Assembly: GCA_907163375.1 (NCBI GenBank)
Contig: CAJQUW010011508.1
Location: 434,001-498,000 of the forward strand
Source of the DNA: Prostheceraeus crozeri
Lineage: Eukaryota > Platyhelminthes > Polycladida > Euryleptidae
Length of the DNA stretch: 64,000 nucleotides
Direction: 5' to 3'
The notes under the pieces are model-generated. The model had not been told where the DNA came from. It saw nothing but the letters and a program-made list of their open reading frames with translations, and did not search any database. Positions 13,406-23,480 of this stretch are shown one piece after another. The translations under genes and the position numbers were made by a program. The first letter of the stretch is position 1, and each line of letters begins with the position of its first letter.

Positions 13406-13605
13406 AATATCGAAAAAGAATGACAACTATTAAGTCAATACAAGACACCAACACCCTTGAAACGTCAGCGTGGCCTAGTGAAGAAGGTGCGAGCTCGTCT
13501 CCACCGCGGACTTCGGTTCGATTCCTAGGTCGGCGAGTGCGGTCGGGGAATCAAGGGTATTGGTGTCTTGTATTGACTTAATAGTTGTCATTCTCTTTAG
13601 ATATT
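13406..13605. mobile_element. inverted-arm element enclosing a tRNA-like Pol III promoter
   Basis: Arms 13406-13458 and 13553-13605 are 53-bp inverted repeats with only a few mismatches; the inner 34 bases differ at one position. The ~94-bp core holds TGGCCTAGTG (13471-13480), close to an A box, and GGTTCGATTCC (13515-13525), a perfect B box, about 35-45 nt apart as in tRNA genes. The core does not fold into a complete tRNA by eye. This combines a MITE-like outside with a SINE-like inside. No clear target duplication was found beyond the arms. It could be a tRNA-derived SINE caught between two inverted fragments. Confidence 0.65.
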
Positions 13606-15109
13606 GCGCGTATTTGTGTCTTTTCAGTCGACCAATCACTGACGAATCATTGACGTCAAAAATGTATTCACTCAGACCAAGCCACAATACAATTGTTCGT
13701 AACTGTATTGTCAGCCTTCATACTTAATGATCTTATCAAGACGAAAAGCCGATGCTGTTAGATCTTTTTTTCACCTGTACAGTCCGCGTCGGAGGGATAG
13801 AATAATGCTGTTTAAGTTAAATGTTGTTTATTGTTTTCATCATTTTGAACTAGGCTTGTTTGAGTTCATGACAATTGATGAGACTTTATGCTGCGCAATT
13901 TATGAACTATTTTTTCAATGTCAGAGATTTGAATTTTGTTTCTATTTTTGTACGAGTATGCGTGCACTAAAGAATTGTTGCCACTGATTTTGCATAAGTA
14001 TGATGAATTTATTCGAGACGCAGATATAATTGGGCAATTCCACGCGACTGTCAACATCTAGGTCAAAAAATTAATTTGTCGGAGATTGATAGCAAACATA
14101 CTTTTTCACATCAAAATTCCCCAATGGTCCGATTCTGATGTCGAGCTTAACGTTTAAAGTCGACTTATAGCTGCACTTTTTAAATTTTCTTCAAAATTCT
14201 ATTTTTTAAATTCACTTTATTTTTTGCGTGAATTTCATTTTGAAATTTTTTACCCAAAAGAGTTTATTTTTCTTTTCAACAGTATTAATTTCAAATCAGA
14301 TCAAAAATGATAGAAAAATGTCAATAGATTCATTCTGTCATTAATTACTGTTGAGAAACTTTACATTGTATAACACATGCAAAAAATGTAACGTTATTAC
14401 AGAGCGATTTTTTAATCTGTAGGAATATTTATTAAGCCGAATGTGGCACAGTCTCATATCCTAAGCTACCGTCGGTCACTTATGATGGAACAACTATGAA
14501 ATTGATTTTCACTCGCGTCATAAAGGCTGTATATAATGTAACGTTATTGCGGTTCAAGCTTAATAACGTTACATTGAAACGTAATAACGTTAGACAAATT
14601 TTATTTAATTAAAGTTGCACGACTTCTATGGAAATCGAGTAGTAGCTACTTATGAGAAAAAGTCTACCAATTGAATGATTTGATCGAGACCATTATACCA
14701 TATAGACAAAGTTGAAATCATATTTGTATCCTAGAAGTTGTTGGAAATAAGTTCGTGAATTGCCCTAGCGGTGGCATGTACTCCACAGTTGAAGTCACGG
14801 AGTCAAGTCAAAATAGTCCTCGTGCGAAATTAGTCTTAAATGGTTTTCATAAAACTGTCCCAGAAAAGTCTCGAGACAAAATGCGAATAGCAGAAGCGTC
14901 TTCAGCAACATCTGAAACCTACGCCTTTAATTTTAAGCGGAAAATTAATAGCCTCGTGAGTTTGAAACCAGGTTTAAGTAAGCCTACATCCACAGGCAGT
15001 CAGAGGCTATTGGTTTTCCGATTTAAGTTGTAAGAGAAACCAAGGTTTTCATGCTACTGAGACTGTCTCTGCTATTCAAATTTTTTGAGACTTTCCCTTG
15101 GACAGGTTT
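13606..15109. other. non-coding stretch with TAACGTTA palindromes
   Basis: No supported gene. The notable content is a repeated AATGTAACGTTATT motif near 14385 and as a palindrome at 14535-14575. An open frame at 14755-15033 has no recognisable homology and is not called. Confidence 0.35.
14535..14575. repeat. AATGTAACGTTATT inverted pair
   Basis: AATGTAACGTTATT at 14535-14548 is followed after 13 nt by its exact reverse complement at 14562-14575. The same sequence occurs once more near 14385 (ATGTAACGTTATTAC), and a shorter TAATAACGTTA follows at about 14583. This may be a foldback element or the ends of a small MITE. Confidence 0.6.
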
Positions 15110-16228
15110 ATTGAAACCGAATTTTAGGACCATTTCGTGAAAATAGCGTTTTGACCAAGAGCTAAAATGTCACACTTTCCCTACAGACTCCTATCTCATC
15201 TGAAACGGCATTATTCCAGGTTTCAACAAGGGCTGCCTTCAGTTCGTCCATGTCGCTTAGCTCCCAGTCCAGCCAAGAGAATGCCCTAAAGAGAATGGTC
15301 CATTACATTTAAGTCTGGACTCTTGGATGGCCATTCACTAGTGTTGATGAAGTCAGGTGCATTATCTCTAATCCAGTGAACAGACGATCTTGCAGTATGA
15401 GCCTCGGCTCCGCCTCGCTGCCGTACCCTAGGCCTTCCATCCATAACAATGTTGATGTCATTGAACATGAGAGGACACATTTCTTGATAACAGACGAACT
15501 GATTGACAGTTTTCTTCCTTCTTTGTGACACAGGGATATTTTCTTGATTATCAGCAAATCCTTCATTGAAACGCAGTTCCGATTTACCATGCCACGAGAC
15601 ATTTGCATAGCAAAGCAAGGATGGCTGCTACTTGTCAAATTGAATTAACAGGTCTTGTGCAGAGATATAAGTCTTAAGCGTAGCTTCACGGTAGATCATT
15701 TCATTCTGACGATTTAACGGGACATGAAGACAGAAATGTGCTTCATCAGAGAACCAAATGTTCTTCCACTCACCGTTTTCATCAAAACGACTGATAAATG
15801 CTGCAGCCTTTTCAATGTGAGCTTCACGATAACCATCAGTTAATTTGTGACACTGTATTCAACGATAGCATTTTTTTAGTATTTTTTATCGTGCTAGCTG
15901 TGCCTTTTGAAATCTGTAAATCAGATGCAATTTCTCCTTGGGAAAAATGCCTTCGACTTTTATCAGGAGGTGTAACGGCCAAATTCACCACAGCTTCTCT
16001 TATTGGTGTTGTTGATACTTTGATTTTCGATCCGGAACCTCTTTTTCGCCTTTTAGCGACTGGTGAACCATCACTTCTCAGAATCCGATAGACACGATCC
16101 AGCTGATGCTTGCTTATGTTACTGAATATATCTGGCAATATTTGACGGCACTTTTCTATACCACATGTGGGCTGCTCTCGCTTGAATAATACGATTACTT
16201 CCCGCTGAAAGTCTGTAAGGTGAGCCAT
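15110..16228 (-). pseudogene. Tc1/mariner-like transposase fossil
   Basis: The - strand starts at 16228 with MAHLTDFQREVIVLF. It continues with a helix-turn-helix region (HFSQGEIASDLQISKGTAS), then a catalytic part with WSDEAHFCLH (around 15740) and WPSKSPDLNVMDHSLW (around 15300). Near 15200 is a typical tail, with MDELKAAL before a tryptophan-containing stretch. These are the first and last acidic positions of a Tc1/mariner DDE/D domain. Several frame changes and stops break it, so it is inactive. I could not find the terminal inverted repeats. It differs clearly from the mariner at 10222-11898, so two lineages are present. Confidence 0.75.
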
Positions 16229-16499
16229 TCTGTTAACTAATGAAAACTGAGCATGGAGAGTTGATTCTATTGACCAATTAAAATCTTATCGATCTATTGA
16301 CCAATGAAAAGTCATCTATCACGCATGAGATGCATGACTTTTCACTTTCTGCAATAAAGATATGCAAATAAGATAAATCGCGTCGCTTTCTGCAAAAAGC
16401 ATCGAATTTGGCTGGGCACTCTGTAGTTGTGATGACATTTATTTTTGTTTGAATGATCAAACGACTGTTGATATGTTGGTTAAATACTTCTACTTAAAC

Positions 16500-16927
16500 C
16501 AGTGGTGGGCAACCAAGTCGGGATGGTGGGCCACAAGTAGTGGTCCGCGAGAGGGCTCGCGGGCCACCAATTTTTAAAAGGCGGAAATAGGCATGTTAAA
16601 AATTCATTCATAAAATAGTTTTGACCGTAATTTTAAGGAATGCTGTTCTATACATGTACATAGTGGTAGCACATGGCATAATTATATTTGGAGATGTATG
16701 CAGTAGCAGTGTATTCAGCTAAACTGCTATCTTTTAAGGAACTGCATTTTACATTCTAAAATCTATATGAAAAATGAACTGTGAATATGGAAAACTAATT
16801 CCGGAAGCTTTTTTGTGTTATTAAATGATAGTAATATTACCTTATTATTAACATGATAATTAGCACTCACGCATTTGATGACTATGTCACCGACATTCAT
16901 ACTGAGAAAATGTTCATCAGACCACTG
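16500..16927. mobile_element. hAT MITE with perfect 8-bp target duplication
   Basis: The element begins CAGTGGTGGGCAACC, a classic hAT terminus, and ends ACCACTG. It is flanked on both sides by ACTTAAAC (16492-16499 and 16928-16935). It is 428 bp and has no transposase, so it is a non-autonomous copy. Near the left end GCGGGCCACC and GGGCCAC form internal short repeats. Confidence 0.85.
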
Positions 16928-17258
16928 ACTTAAACGAATGAACATGAACATGGTATACAACATGTATTTTGTTGTTGTGTTTTTCAGCGGGTTGGGATTC
17001 AGTTAATCATAATTCGTAGCACTAGTCTACTTTCATTTGATCGCCAAGTGACACAGGAGCAAAGGTATTTATTTTTTTGGATGAACAATAATGAAGTTAC
17101 CTGTGGTTAAGATAGTGCCATGTTGGTGTCTTACAATGCGACTTATATGTATTATTATGTCTTCGGCAATGTGTGTGTCCAATTTCATATCGTTATGTTA
17201 AACTTGTGTACTATGTATTCGGCTGCAATCATCTGATGTGTATTTGACACTTCAACAG

Positions 17259-17514
17259 GGCGTAGTTCAATGTTCGGTGGATCTCGTGAAAGAAAGGGGG
17301 ACGTTCACTGTTAACTCAAACCTGTGGCCGAAGGAAGAATTGAAAAAGGAGATTAAAAACCTTGGTTTTCATTGCTCTTTGGACAGTATTACTAAAACAA
17401 CTGGTGTAAAACAAAACGGCAATTCTTCAATCATGGAGATGAAAGAACTTCGAGCGGCCTCTCCTACTTCCATAGGAAGTGGAGAATTGGAACGATGTTT
17501 CATTCGTATTCTAG
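17259..17514 (+). CDS. ATP7: ATP7 copper ATPase exon: end of HMA4 plus linker
   Basis: Exon of a copper-transporting P1B ATPase, which pumps Cu(I) into the secretory pathway or out of the cell. It encodes 85 residues: the second half of a heavy-metal-associated (HMA) domain (GVVQCSVDLVKERGTFTV ... LKKEIKNLGFHCSL), then a ~45-residue polar linker, then the first strand of the next HMA domain (RCFIRIL). It follows TTCAACAG and ends CTAG|GTGAGT, leaving phase 1. The next exon supplies the two bases that complete the glycine of GMTCSSC. By alignment from memory to human ATP7B this is HMA domain 4. The first half of the domain, with its CxxC, is not in the window. Confidence 0.85.
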
Positions 17515-17794
17515 GTGAGTTGAAAGTATATTTTTACAAATGCAGTGGCATAGATCAATGTCCTTAGATTTCATCAAAGGATCCAATGAATTGCTTGTGC
17601 ATGCCCGGTTGCATGAGTAACTACTTATTCAGGCTGTATAATGTATTAAGTATGATATGAAACAAAAGGAAAACGTATATCATATGACAAAGTTTGACGA
17701 GCGTAAAGCATTCGTCTTTAACTATTTCCAGTATGGCTGCAGAATTGGCCTAAAACACATAGCCTCTTAATAATTGGATGTATTATATTATACG

Positions 17795-17888
17795 TACCCG
17801 CGAGGAAATAAGTGGGTATGAATCATACTATGATATGAGTATGAATTTTTCATACGTATGATCATACCCACTTATTTCCTCGCGGGTA
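17795..17888. repeat. 94-bp hairpin element
   Basis: A perfect 27-bp inverted repeat (17795-17821 and 17862-17888, beginning TACCCGCGAGGAAATAAG) encloses 40 nt that also contain CATAC/GTATG repeats. Flanking bases are TATA-rich, so a TA duplication is possible. Likely a small MITE. Confidence 0.75.
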
Positions 17889-20269
17889 TATTTCTAGTGA
17901 GCCCAAAACTTTATCCATAATTTCACACTAGAGGGCTAAGTTAGCCCTCCCTGTCGCATCTTTACTGTGGACTTTGCAAAAAACGAAGTCGCTTGACTTG
18001 CGCTTTTTTGACTATTAGTTTTGACGCATTTTAAAGCTTTTCACACTGGAAAGTCAATGTTGTGACCTATTTTGAAAAGTACTCTTTTTAATTGTTTGAA
18101 ATTCACCACTTTTTGCAAACATATTATTGTGTGATAACTTTCAGCGAAGCGACTCAATTTTCAATATGAGAGCAGTATTTTGTAAATATACTATAGTTTT
18201 ATGAATGAATCGTATTGTGTTTATCTATTATAACATAGACATCAAATAAAGTAGTCGACATCGGTCTGTAGTTGTCAATATAAAGTACTGTAAATTCAAA
18301 CATGTCAATGATACTTATTAAATTTTCTAGTTGTAGTGGTACATAGAAAGTCAATTTTGTGAATCTTCCAACTAATTTCCTACACATAATATTCAGCTTG
18401 GTCACAACTTCCCACGGATGCTGTCTACCTCATCTTAGTTAGAAAATTGATCAATTTACAACAAATAGCAGATTGATCAATTTTGCATGAAGCGCTTTAT
18501 AAGACGATTTAGTGATCGCAAATATACTGTATATTCCTTATATCATTACAGTCATAAAAATCACAGCGCAAGGTTACAAACTTGATGTTTAAATCAGTTG
18601 GGTAGCTAGCAGCCTTGCAGAAGTACACATGCATGCTCGTATTATTTATCATTATATTATTGTTGTTGCATATACGCAATGCCAGATATCAAGGATTTCT
18701 TTCTTGAATGTGACCACTTCTTTTCTTTCACAGAATAATAATATTAGCACAATAAATAAAGGGAAAGTTCATCCTTCCTGATTTCATTGCCACAAGTAGA
18801 CATTTATCTGTCACTGTCTTATAAATCCCATAAGCCGATAATTGTTCTTTTGAATGCCATCCAAATTCTCTTGTATCACTTCTTTGCTTATCACGGCAGA
18901 TGAAGTAATATGAAGTAATGAAAGTCATTGATGAGATGCTTTTCTCGCTGTCTCGCAAAGTTCCGATTTCAACCCTTCATCAGAGCTGTGGAATTTGGAT
19001 AGGTTTGTCTCAAAGACATGTGAAGAGTTCAAGACAGTCCAAGTTGACAAGGAGAGAAAATGATGTCTTTTCATTTAGCTTGTTATTGATAGTCAAATTA
19101 GAGTTTTACTACAAAGCAAAAATAAAATCGAAAAGTTTAATGGTGATTGAATCTGTTTGAAAAGCCTTAAATGACTTTTACTTGAGGTTTTGAAATTGTA
19201 AGCTCATGGGAAATATAGCTGCAAGTCAGTCATTGAGGAGACAATTAATGAGGTCACTCATTCACCTTTTGCAACCCTTAAATGAGGTTTGAGACTCTGC
19301 GATGATATTGGGCGTATATGAGCTGCATTTTGATGTGTTTGTGTAAATAGACATTGTTGGACATTTTGAAGACAGCTATTTTTTTAATTGAAGCATTGTG
19401 AGAAACATTTTATTAAGACAATGTGTGATCTCTGATACTATAGGCTTTGTGTTTGTTAATGTAATTCAATCAATGATTTAGTTGCGCATTCATTACTATC
19501 AGTTTTGCAATGAACAACGGCATTTCGCAATAAATAGCGGCAGGTGCTTCCTCATTATCGGCAAAATCGCTGATGAGTGGAAATTTATCAAATTAACATT
19601 ATGAGTCTCAATAGCTTGAAAATGGAAACTTAATTCATAAAAAACAAAATTTGAAAAAGGAGACCTTGCGTGGTACTTTGATCAACATGAATCTATTTCA
19701 GATTTTTAAGAAACAATGCTTGTATGCATTTTCTGTATAGCCCTCAAGAGTCCAAATATCATTCCATAATCTATGTAAAAAACCAAATCTCAGCGAACTC
19801 AATCAATTGTTTTAGTGGATGATGTGAATTTTCTATTTTCAAGCAATAAGTGTTCCGCAAAATCATATATGCTTGTATGGCATGAAATTTGATCTTGATT
19901 ACATTCTGTATTTTTGTCTCATTATCAAATCTTCTGGCCAATGTATGCTTTGTGATTGGTCGATGCTGTACTCCTGCGTATAGGCTAGCGCTCCGTCAAC
20001 TTTTCGCAATGAAGTTAAGATCGAATTGTACAATTCACATCAACTAGCATCAACTTCCAATTCTTCTTGCTTAAGAGTATATTTGTATGAATATTACAAC
20101 GAAGTATCCTTCATTGAATTAGAGCACAATGCTGCTTGCTTGCCGAGGCCTTTGGACCATCCGCGATGGTCATTGTCAAAACAATGTTCTACAGATGACA
20201 TGTTCTAACTTAACATAGAACCTGTGAGGTCAGACAATCCCTTATTATTATAATGCGAATCTAAATAAA

Positions 20270-20860
20270 AGTGTTTATTGCATCACAATGGTGCGGAGAA
20301 TGCATTACAAAATCGCTTCGTAAAAAAATACAAGCTACTGTATTAAAAAGACTGAAAACAGTCAGTCATGAAGCGAACGGTTTTTCACCTAGATGCTGTC
20401 AGAATCGAACTATTTCTTTTGGTTGGAGCACGACTTTCAAACATTTCACGTAATGAATGACTCCTATGTTTCACAATTTGCTTTATAAGATAGCGATAGA
20501 ATTTATCAAATGAAACGGTCAAATCACTAAACACAGTATTTCTGAAAAATTTACAAGCCCAACGTTCAATACGTAGAAGTTTCTTGAAAGGTAGCCTGAC
20601 AAATTACAAAAACAATGGAATGGTTAGAGCAACAACAATCTGATGAAAAGTGCATAACAGTTATATGATATCTTGTGGGCTGCCAGCACGACAAGATTCT
20701 GAGGATAAAGAAGCGCTTATGACATCTCTTCTTAATTTCGTTCACATGTAAGTTCCATGATAAGTCGGATCAAAAAATACTCTCGAAATATTGACTGATG
20801 TGAGAGCAGGAATAGTTTCATTTGAACAAAACACGAAATGGTCGAAAGACGAATTCCTTT
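20270..20860 (-). mobile_element. LINE reverse-transcriptase tail fossil
   Basis: On the - strand a degraded LINE C-terminus can be followed: SDLSWNLHVNEI and a basic helix near 20780, then LLRIERWACKFF near 20560, then TKRNSSIL ... KTVRF near 20380. These match the thumb and downstream region of CR1/Jockey-type LINE proteins. It is spread over several frames and has internal stops. No endonuclease or catalytic FADD box is visible in this piece. Confidence 0.5.
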
Positions 20861-20970
20861 TAGTTATACAATTCAGCGCACGGCTTTTCCGATAGTTCAA
20901 AGACAAGCTATCAGAATGTTCACGACCAAAGTGTCACACAGAATGTTCACATAAAATATTCACGACAGAC

Positions 20971-21291
20971 AGATCTCAGTAAACGGTAGATCGAAGGCAG
21001 AGAGCGGGAGAAGTATCATTTATAGTTTTGACTTGGAAATAAACAAAGGATTCAGAGCAGAAGTAAGAAACATTATTCGTGGTCTGTATAAATATCATAC
21101 TGTAGTTTGTGGATAACATCATAATTTATGAAATCCATGCATAGATAAACCCAGTAGGAAGTGAATCATTTATTGAAAGATGTATCTAGAGAAAAGAGAA
21201 AAAATTGCTTGAGGAATGTGGCAAACATATTCAAGTTCTGTATATGATTCATATTCTCTCTCCGTCTTTGATCTACCGTGTATTGAGAGAT
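20971..21291. repeat. 320-bp foldback
   Basis: Arms of about 36 bp (20971-21006 and 21256-21291) are imperfect inverted copies sharing GATCTACCGT and CTCTCT runs. Possibly a decayed MITE or the ends of the neighbouring retroelement. Confidence 0.5.
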
Positions 21292-21399
21292 CGTTATCTA
21301 TTCAAGGAACTTCGCTTCATTCTATCATAGCATTTTATTTACCAAACTGCAATTTCAAAGACAATGTCTTCTTCATCAGGGCTTTAAGGCATTAGAGCA

Positions 21400-22440
21400 C
21401 ACAGCATGTTCAAATCAATCACTTATGAAAAGAAATTTTGTCCAATAGAATGCTAAAAAGTTGCAGACGTAAAGCAATGGTAGTGTTGGTATTTAACAAT
21501 GATGACCTGTCAGTAGCGGCAATGAGTTCACATTCTGTGATGCGAGTATTATTCAGAGGATTTTCAGAGACGCTATCAGAATTTTCAGAAATGCTATGAG
21601 CGTTATTGTCAGACCCATGGCTATAATTGACAACACTGTGATCAACATTCCGTTTATCCAGAATATAATTGACGCTGCAGCCATTGCGAATGAATAAATT
21701 GATGATGAAATCACAGGATGTCTTGTAGAGAATGTCAATGCTGCAAATCCGTTGAGCACGATCGAAAAGATGTTTCACGGCAGCCTTTTTTATGTTTCTT
21801 CGGAGCAAATGCACATGAAGGATTATAAGTAAACTCCACAATAATAAAGTTTGTATTGCTACGAAATATCGAGCGCAGAATTGTCATCATGAATAATCTC
21901 AGCATCAAGGAAAGCAATACATCAGATTCAAGTTCAATAATGAATTTTATCTCATTGCTATGATTGTTCAGAAAAAATAATTGTTCAGGTAATTTAAAAG
22001 TGAATGCGCAGAATCTGTATTCACAAAAATGGCAAAAATGTAGTCTACCTATCTCTTGTAGAAGAGACTTCCGTCCAGCATATGTACAAATTTTGTTTTC
22101 AATATGATCCATCGCAAAATCAGCCATGGTTGGATCACAGGGACATCCCATGGCCATGCATTCGTGTTGAATGTATGATTTATTATCAAATGAAAATTAA
22201 GAGTTTTTACAAACTAAAGTAAGCAATTGTCGCAAAGTATTCATTTCCACAGGAAAAAGATTGTGGTATACAGACGAAATTATGTGTTTAATAATAAAGC
22301 TGATGGAAATGTTGGAATAGAGAATTATCGCGTCAAACTCACGAAACAGCCATTTTTAGGGAAATCTCTTTTGAAAGTATTCAGAGAGTTCCAGAATTCA
22401 AAAGTATCCTTGAGGGTAAACTCTTTAGGTATATGAGGCT
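21400..22440 (-). mobile_element. Penelope-like reverse transcriptase fossil
   Basis: The - strand shows reverse-transcriptase blocks of the Penelope-like (PLE) type in order. First is a motif-A-like block near 22330 (REFDAIILYSNISI). Then come NKSYIQHECMAMGCPCDPTMADF near 22130-22190, split here as NKSYIQHEC and AMGCPCDPTMADF, and a VDYIFAIFVNTDSAHSLLNY block near 22030, where the catalytic YVDD reads VDYI. The spacer EIKFIIELES is near 21940 and an HLFDRAQRICS block near 21770. The usual family text is AMGSPLSP and YVDD. I do not see the GIY-YIG nuclease domain downstream. The copy has several breaks and is old. Confidence 0.65.
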
Positions 22441-22620
22441 TGAGAATCGAGTTCAGTCAGTTTGAATGATTGTATTACGCAGAAATATAAATGATAAAAT
22501 AATCTGCGAAACACTTCAGTCTTTCAATGTAAAGACGATTCGTTATCCATTGTATTGAGCGCTTGTCTGTCTTAGCGATTGCCGTACTTTGTTTGACAAG
22601 ATATTTTGTAGACCATTTTT

Positions 22621-22809
22621 AATTCGGTCACTGCGATTAATGAGTGCTTGTTCCCGGGATTACAACGGTTGAGGCTATGGATTGCGTATTCATTGGGGTT
22701 TCCCCGAGTGGGTTCGGATCCCACCATATCGACGCCAAGTTCTTGCCTTCGTGCTTTTGCCAACTACATAATTCGGTCATTACGATTAATGAGTGCTTGT
22801 TCCCGGGAT
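22621..22809. repeat. 40-bp direct repeats around a tRNA-like sequence
   Basis: 22621-22660 and 22770-22809 are 40-bp direct repeats differing at two positions (both contain GATTAATGAGTGCTTG followed by TTCCCGGGAT). Between them lies the tRNA-Ser-like sequence. The repeats are far longer than an ordinary target duplication, so a tandem array of a ~150-bp SINE-like unit is more likely. Confidence 0.65.
22667..22737 (+). pseudogene. tRNA-Ser-like sequence
   Basis: From the D arm onward it resembles a serine tRNA: GGTTGAGGC, an anticodon stem pairing ATGGA with TTCAT, the long variable arm GGGGTTTCCCC typical of class II tRNAs, a T arm GTGGGTTCGGATCCCAC, and a 3' end GACGCCA. The 5' acceptor half and the A box are not recognisable. 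The anticodon position reads GCG, which is not a serine anticodon. So it is a tRNA-derived SINE head or a pseudogene, not a working tRNA. Confidence 0.55.
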
Positions 22810-23049
22810 CACACTTTGACTATGACCATCGTGGATGATCAAAGGATCTCGTCAGGTGAAAGCAATGTGCTTCCATCCAGCAACATTGACCCTACTACAA
22901 ATATTAATACATTTGCTAAATATGTCGAACAATAAAGGTTTGAATGATTGTCGTAATGGTATGGTTTCACCTCATCTAATCTTGTTCAACGTCCTACGGG
23001 GTGAGACGATTGTCCCCAATTCGAACGTCTCCATTTAAGGATTGAGGTT

Positions 23050-23480
23050 CGTGATCTTCAAGTTTTCCGGGGTCTGTCCACCTACTCATGTGTTCATTCT
23101 GGACGTCCTTTTGAGCCAGCCCGAGTCGCTTCGTCTTTCGACGTCACCAAACCAGTAGAGTCGAGAACGACGCAATATGCAGCCAATGTCCTCTAGACAC
23201 AACTTCCCTTGAAGATCTTCTTCACCCCTTCTTTAGTCACCAAGCCTGACTTCTCACATTCTTCTCACCATAGCATCGTTGGTCCTCTCAATCTTTTCTT
23301 CATGTTTTCATCTAGTCTTCATCGTCCATGTTTTACTCCCGTAGTCACCACGTGATGTTAATCTCTTGGATTTTCGTCCATGCATGCGGTACCCTCGTCG
23401 TTACCACCTGCAGCACTCAAGGAGGTCGGCGGTTCAACCCTTTCAAACTTATGGTCTTGCGCAACGTATCGATCGACGAC
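23050..23480 (-). mobile_element. LINE tail, RTE-like
   Basis: The - strand contains ERTNDAMVRRM, then LEDIGCILRRSRLYWFGDVE and a charged tail. This is the usual C-terminal order of RTE-like LINE proteins (RMVRWMCG ... RRSRLRWFGHVER). Several frame changes are present, and nothing of the reverse transcriptase core remains. Confidence 0.6.

Noticed and set aside
1-17258. Upstream HMA exons of ATP7
   Set aside because: I looked for GMTC-x-x-C coding text with splice sites in this part and found none; they must be further upstream or too diverged to see.
22667-22737. Functional tRNA-Ser gene
   Set aside because: No acceptor-stem partner, no A box and a non-serine anticodon position.
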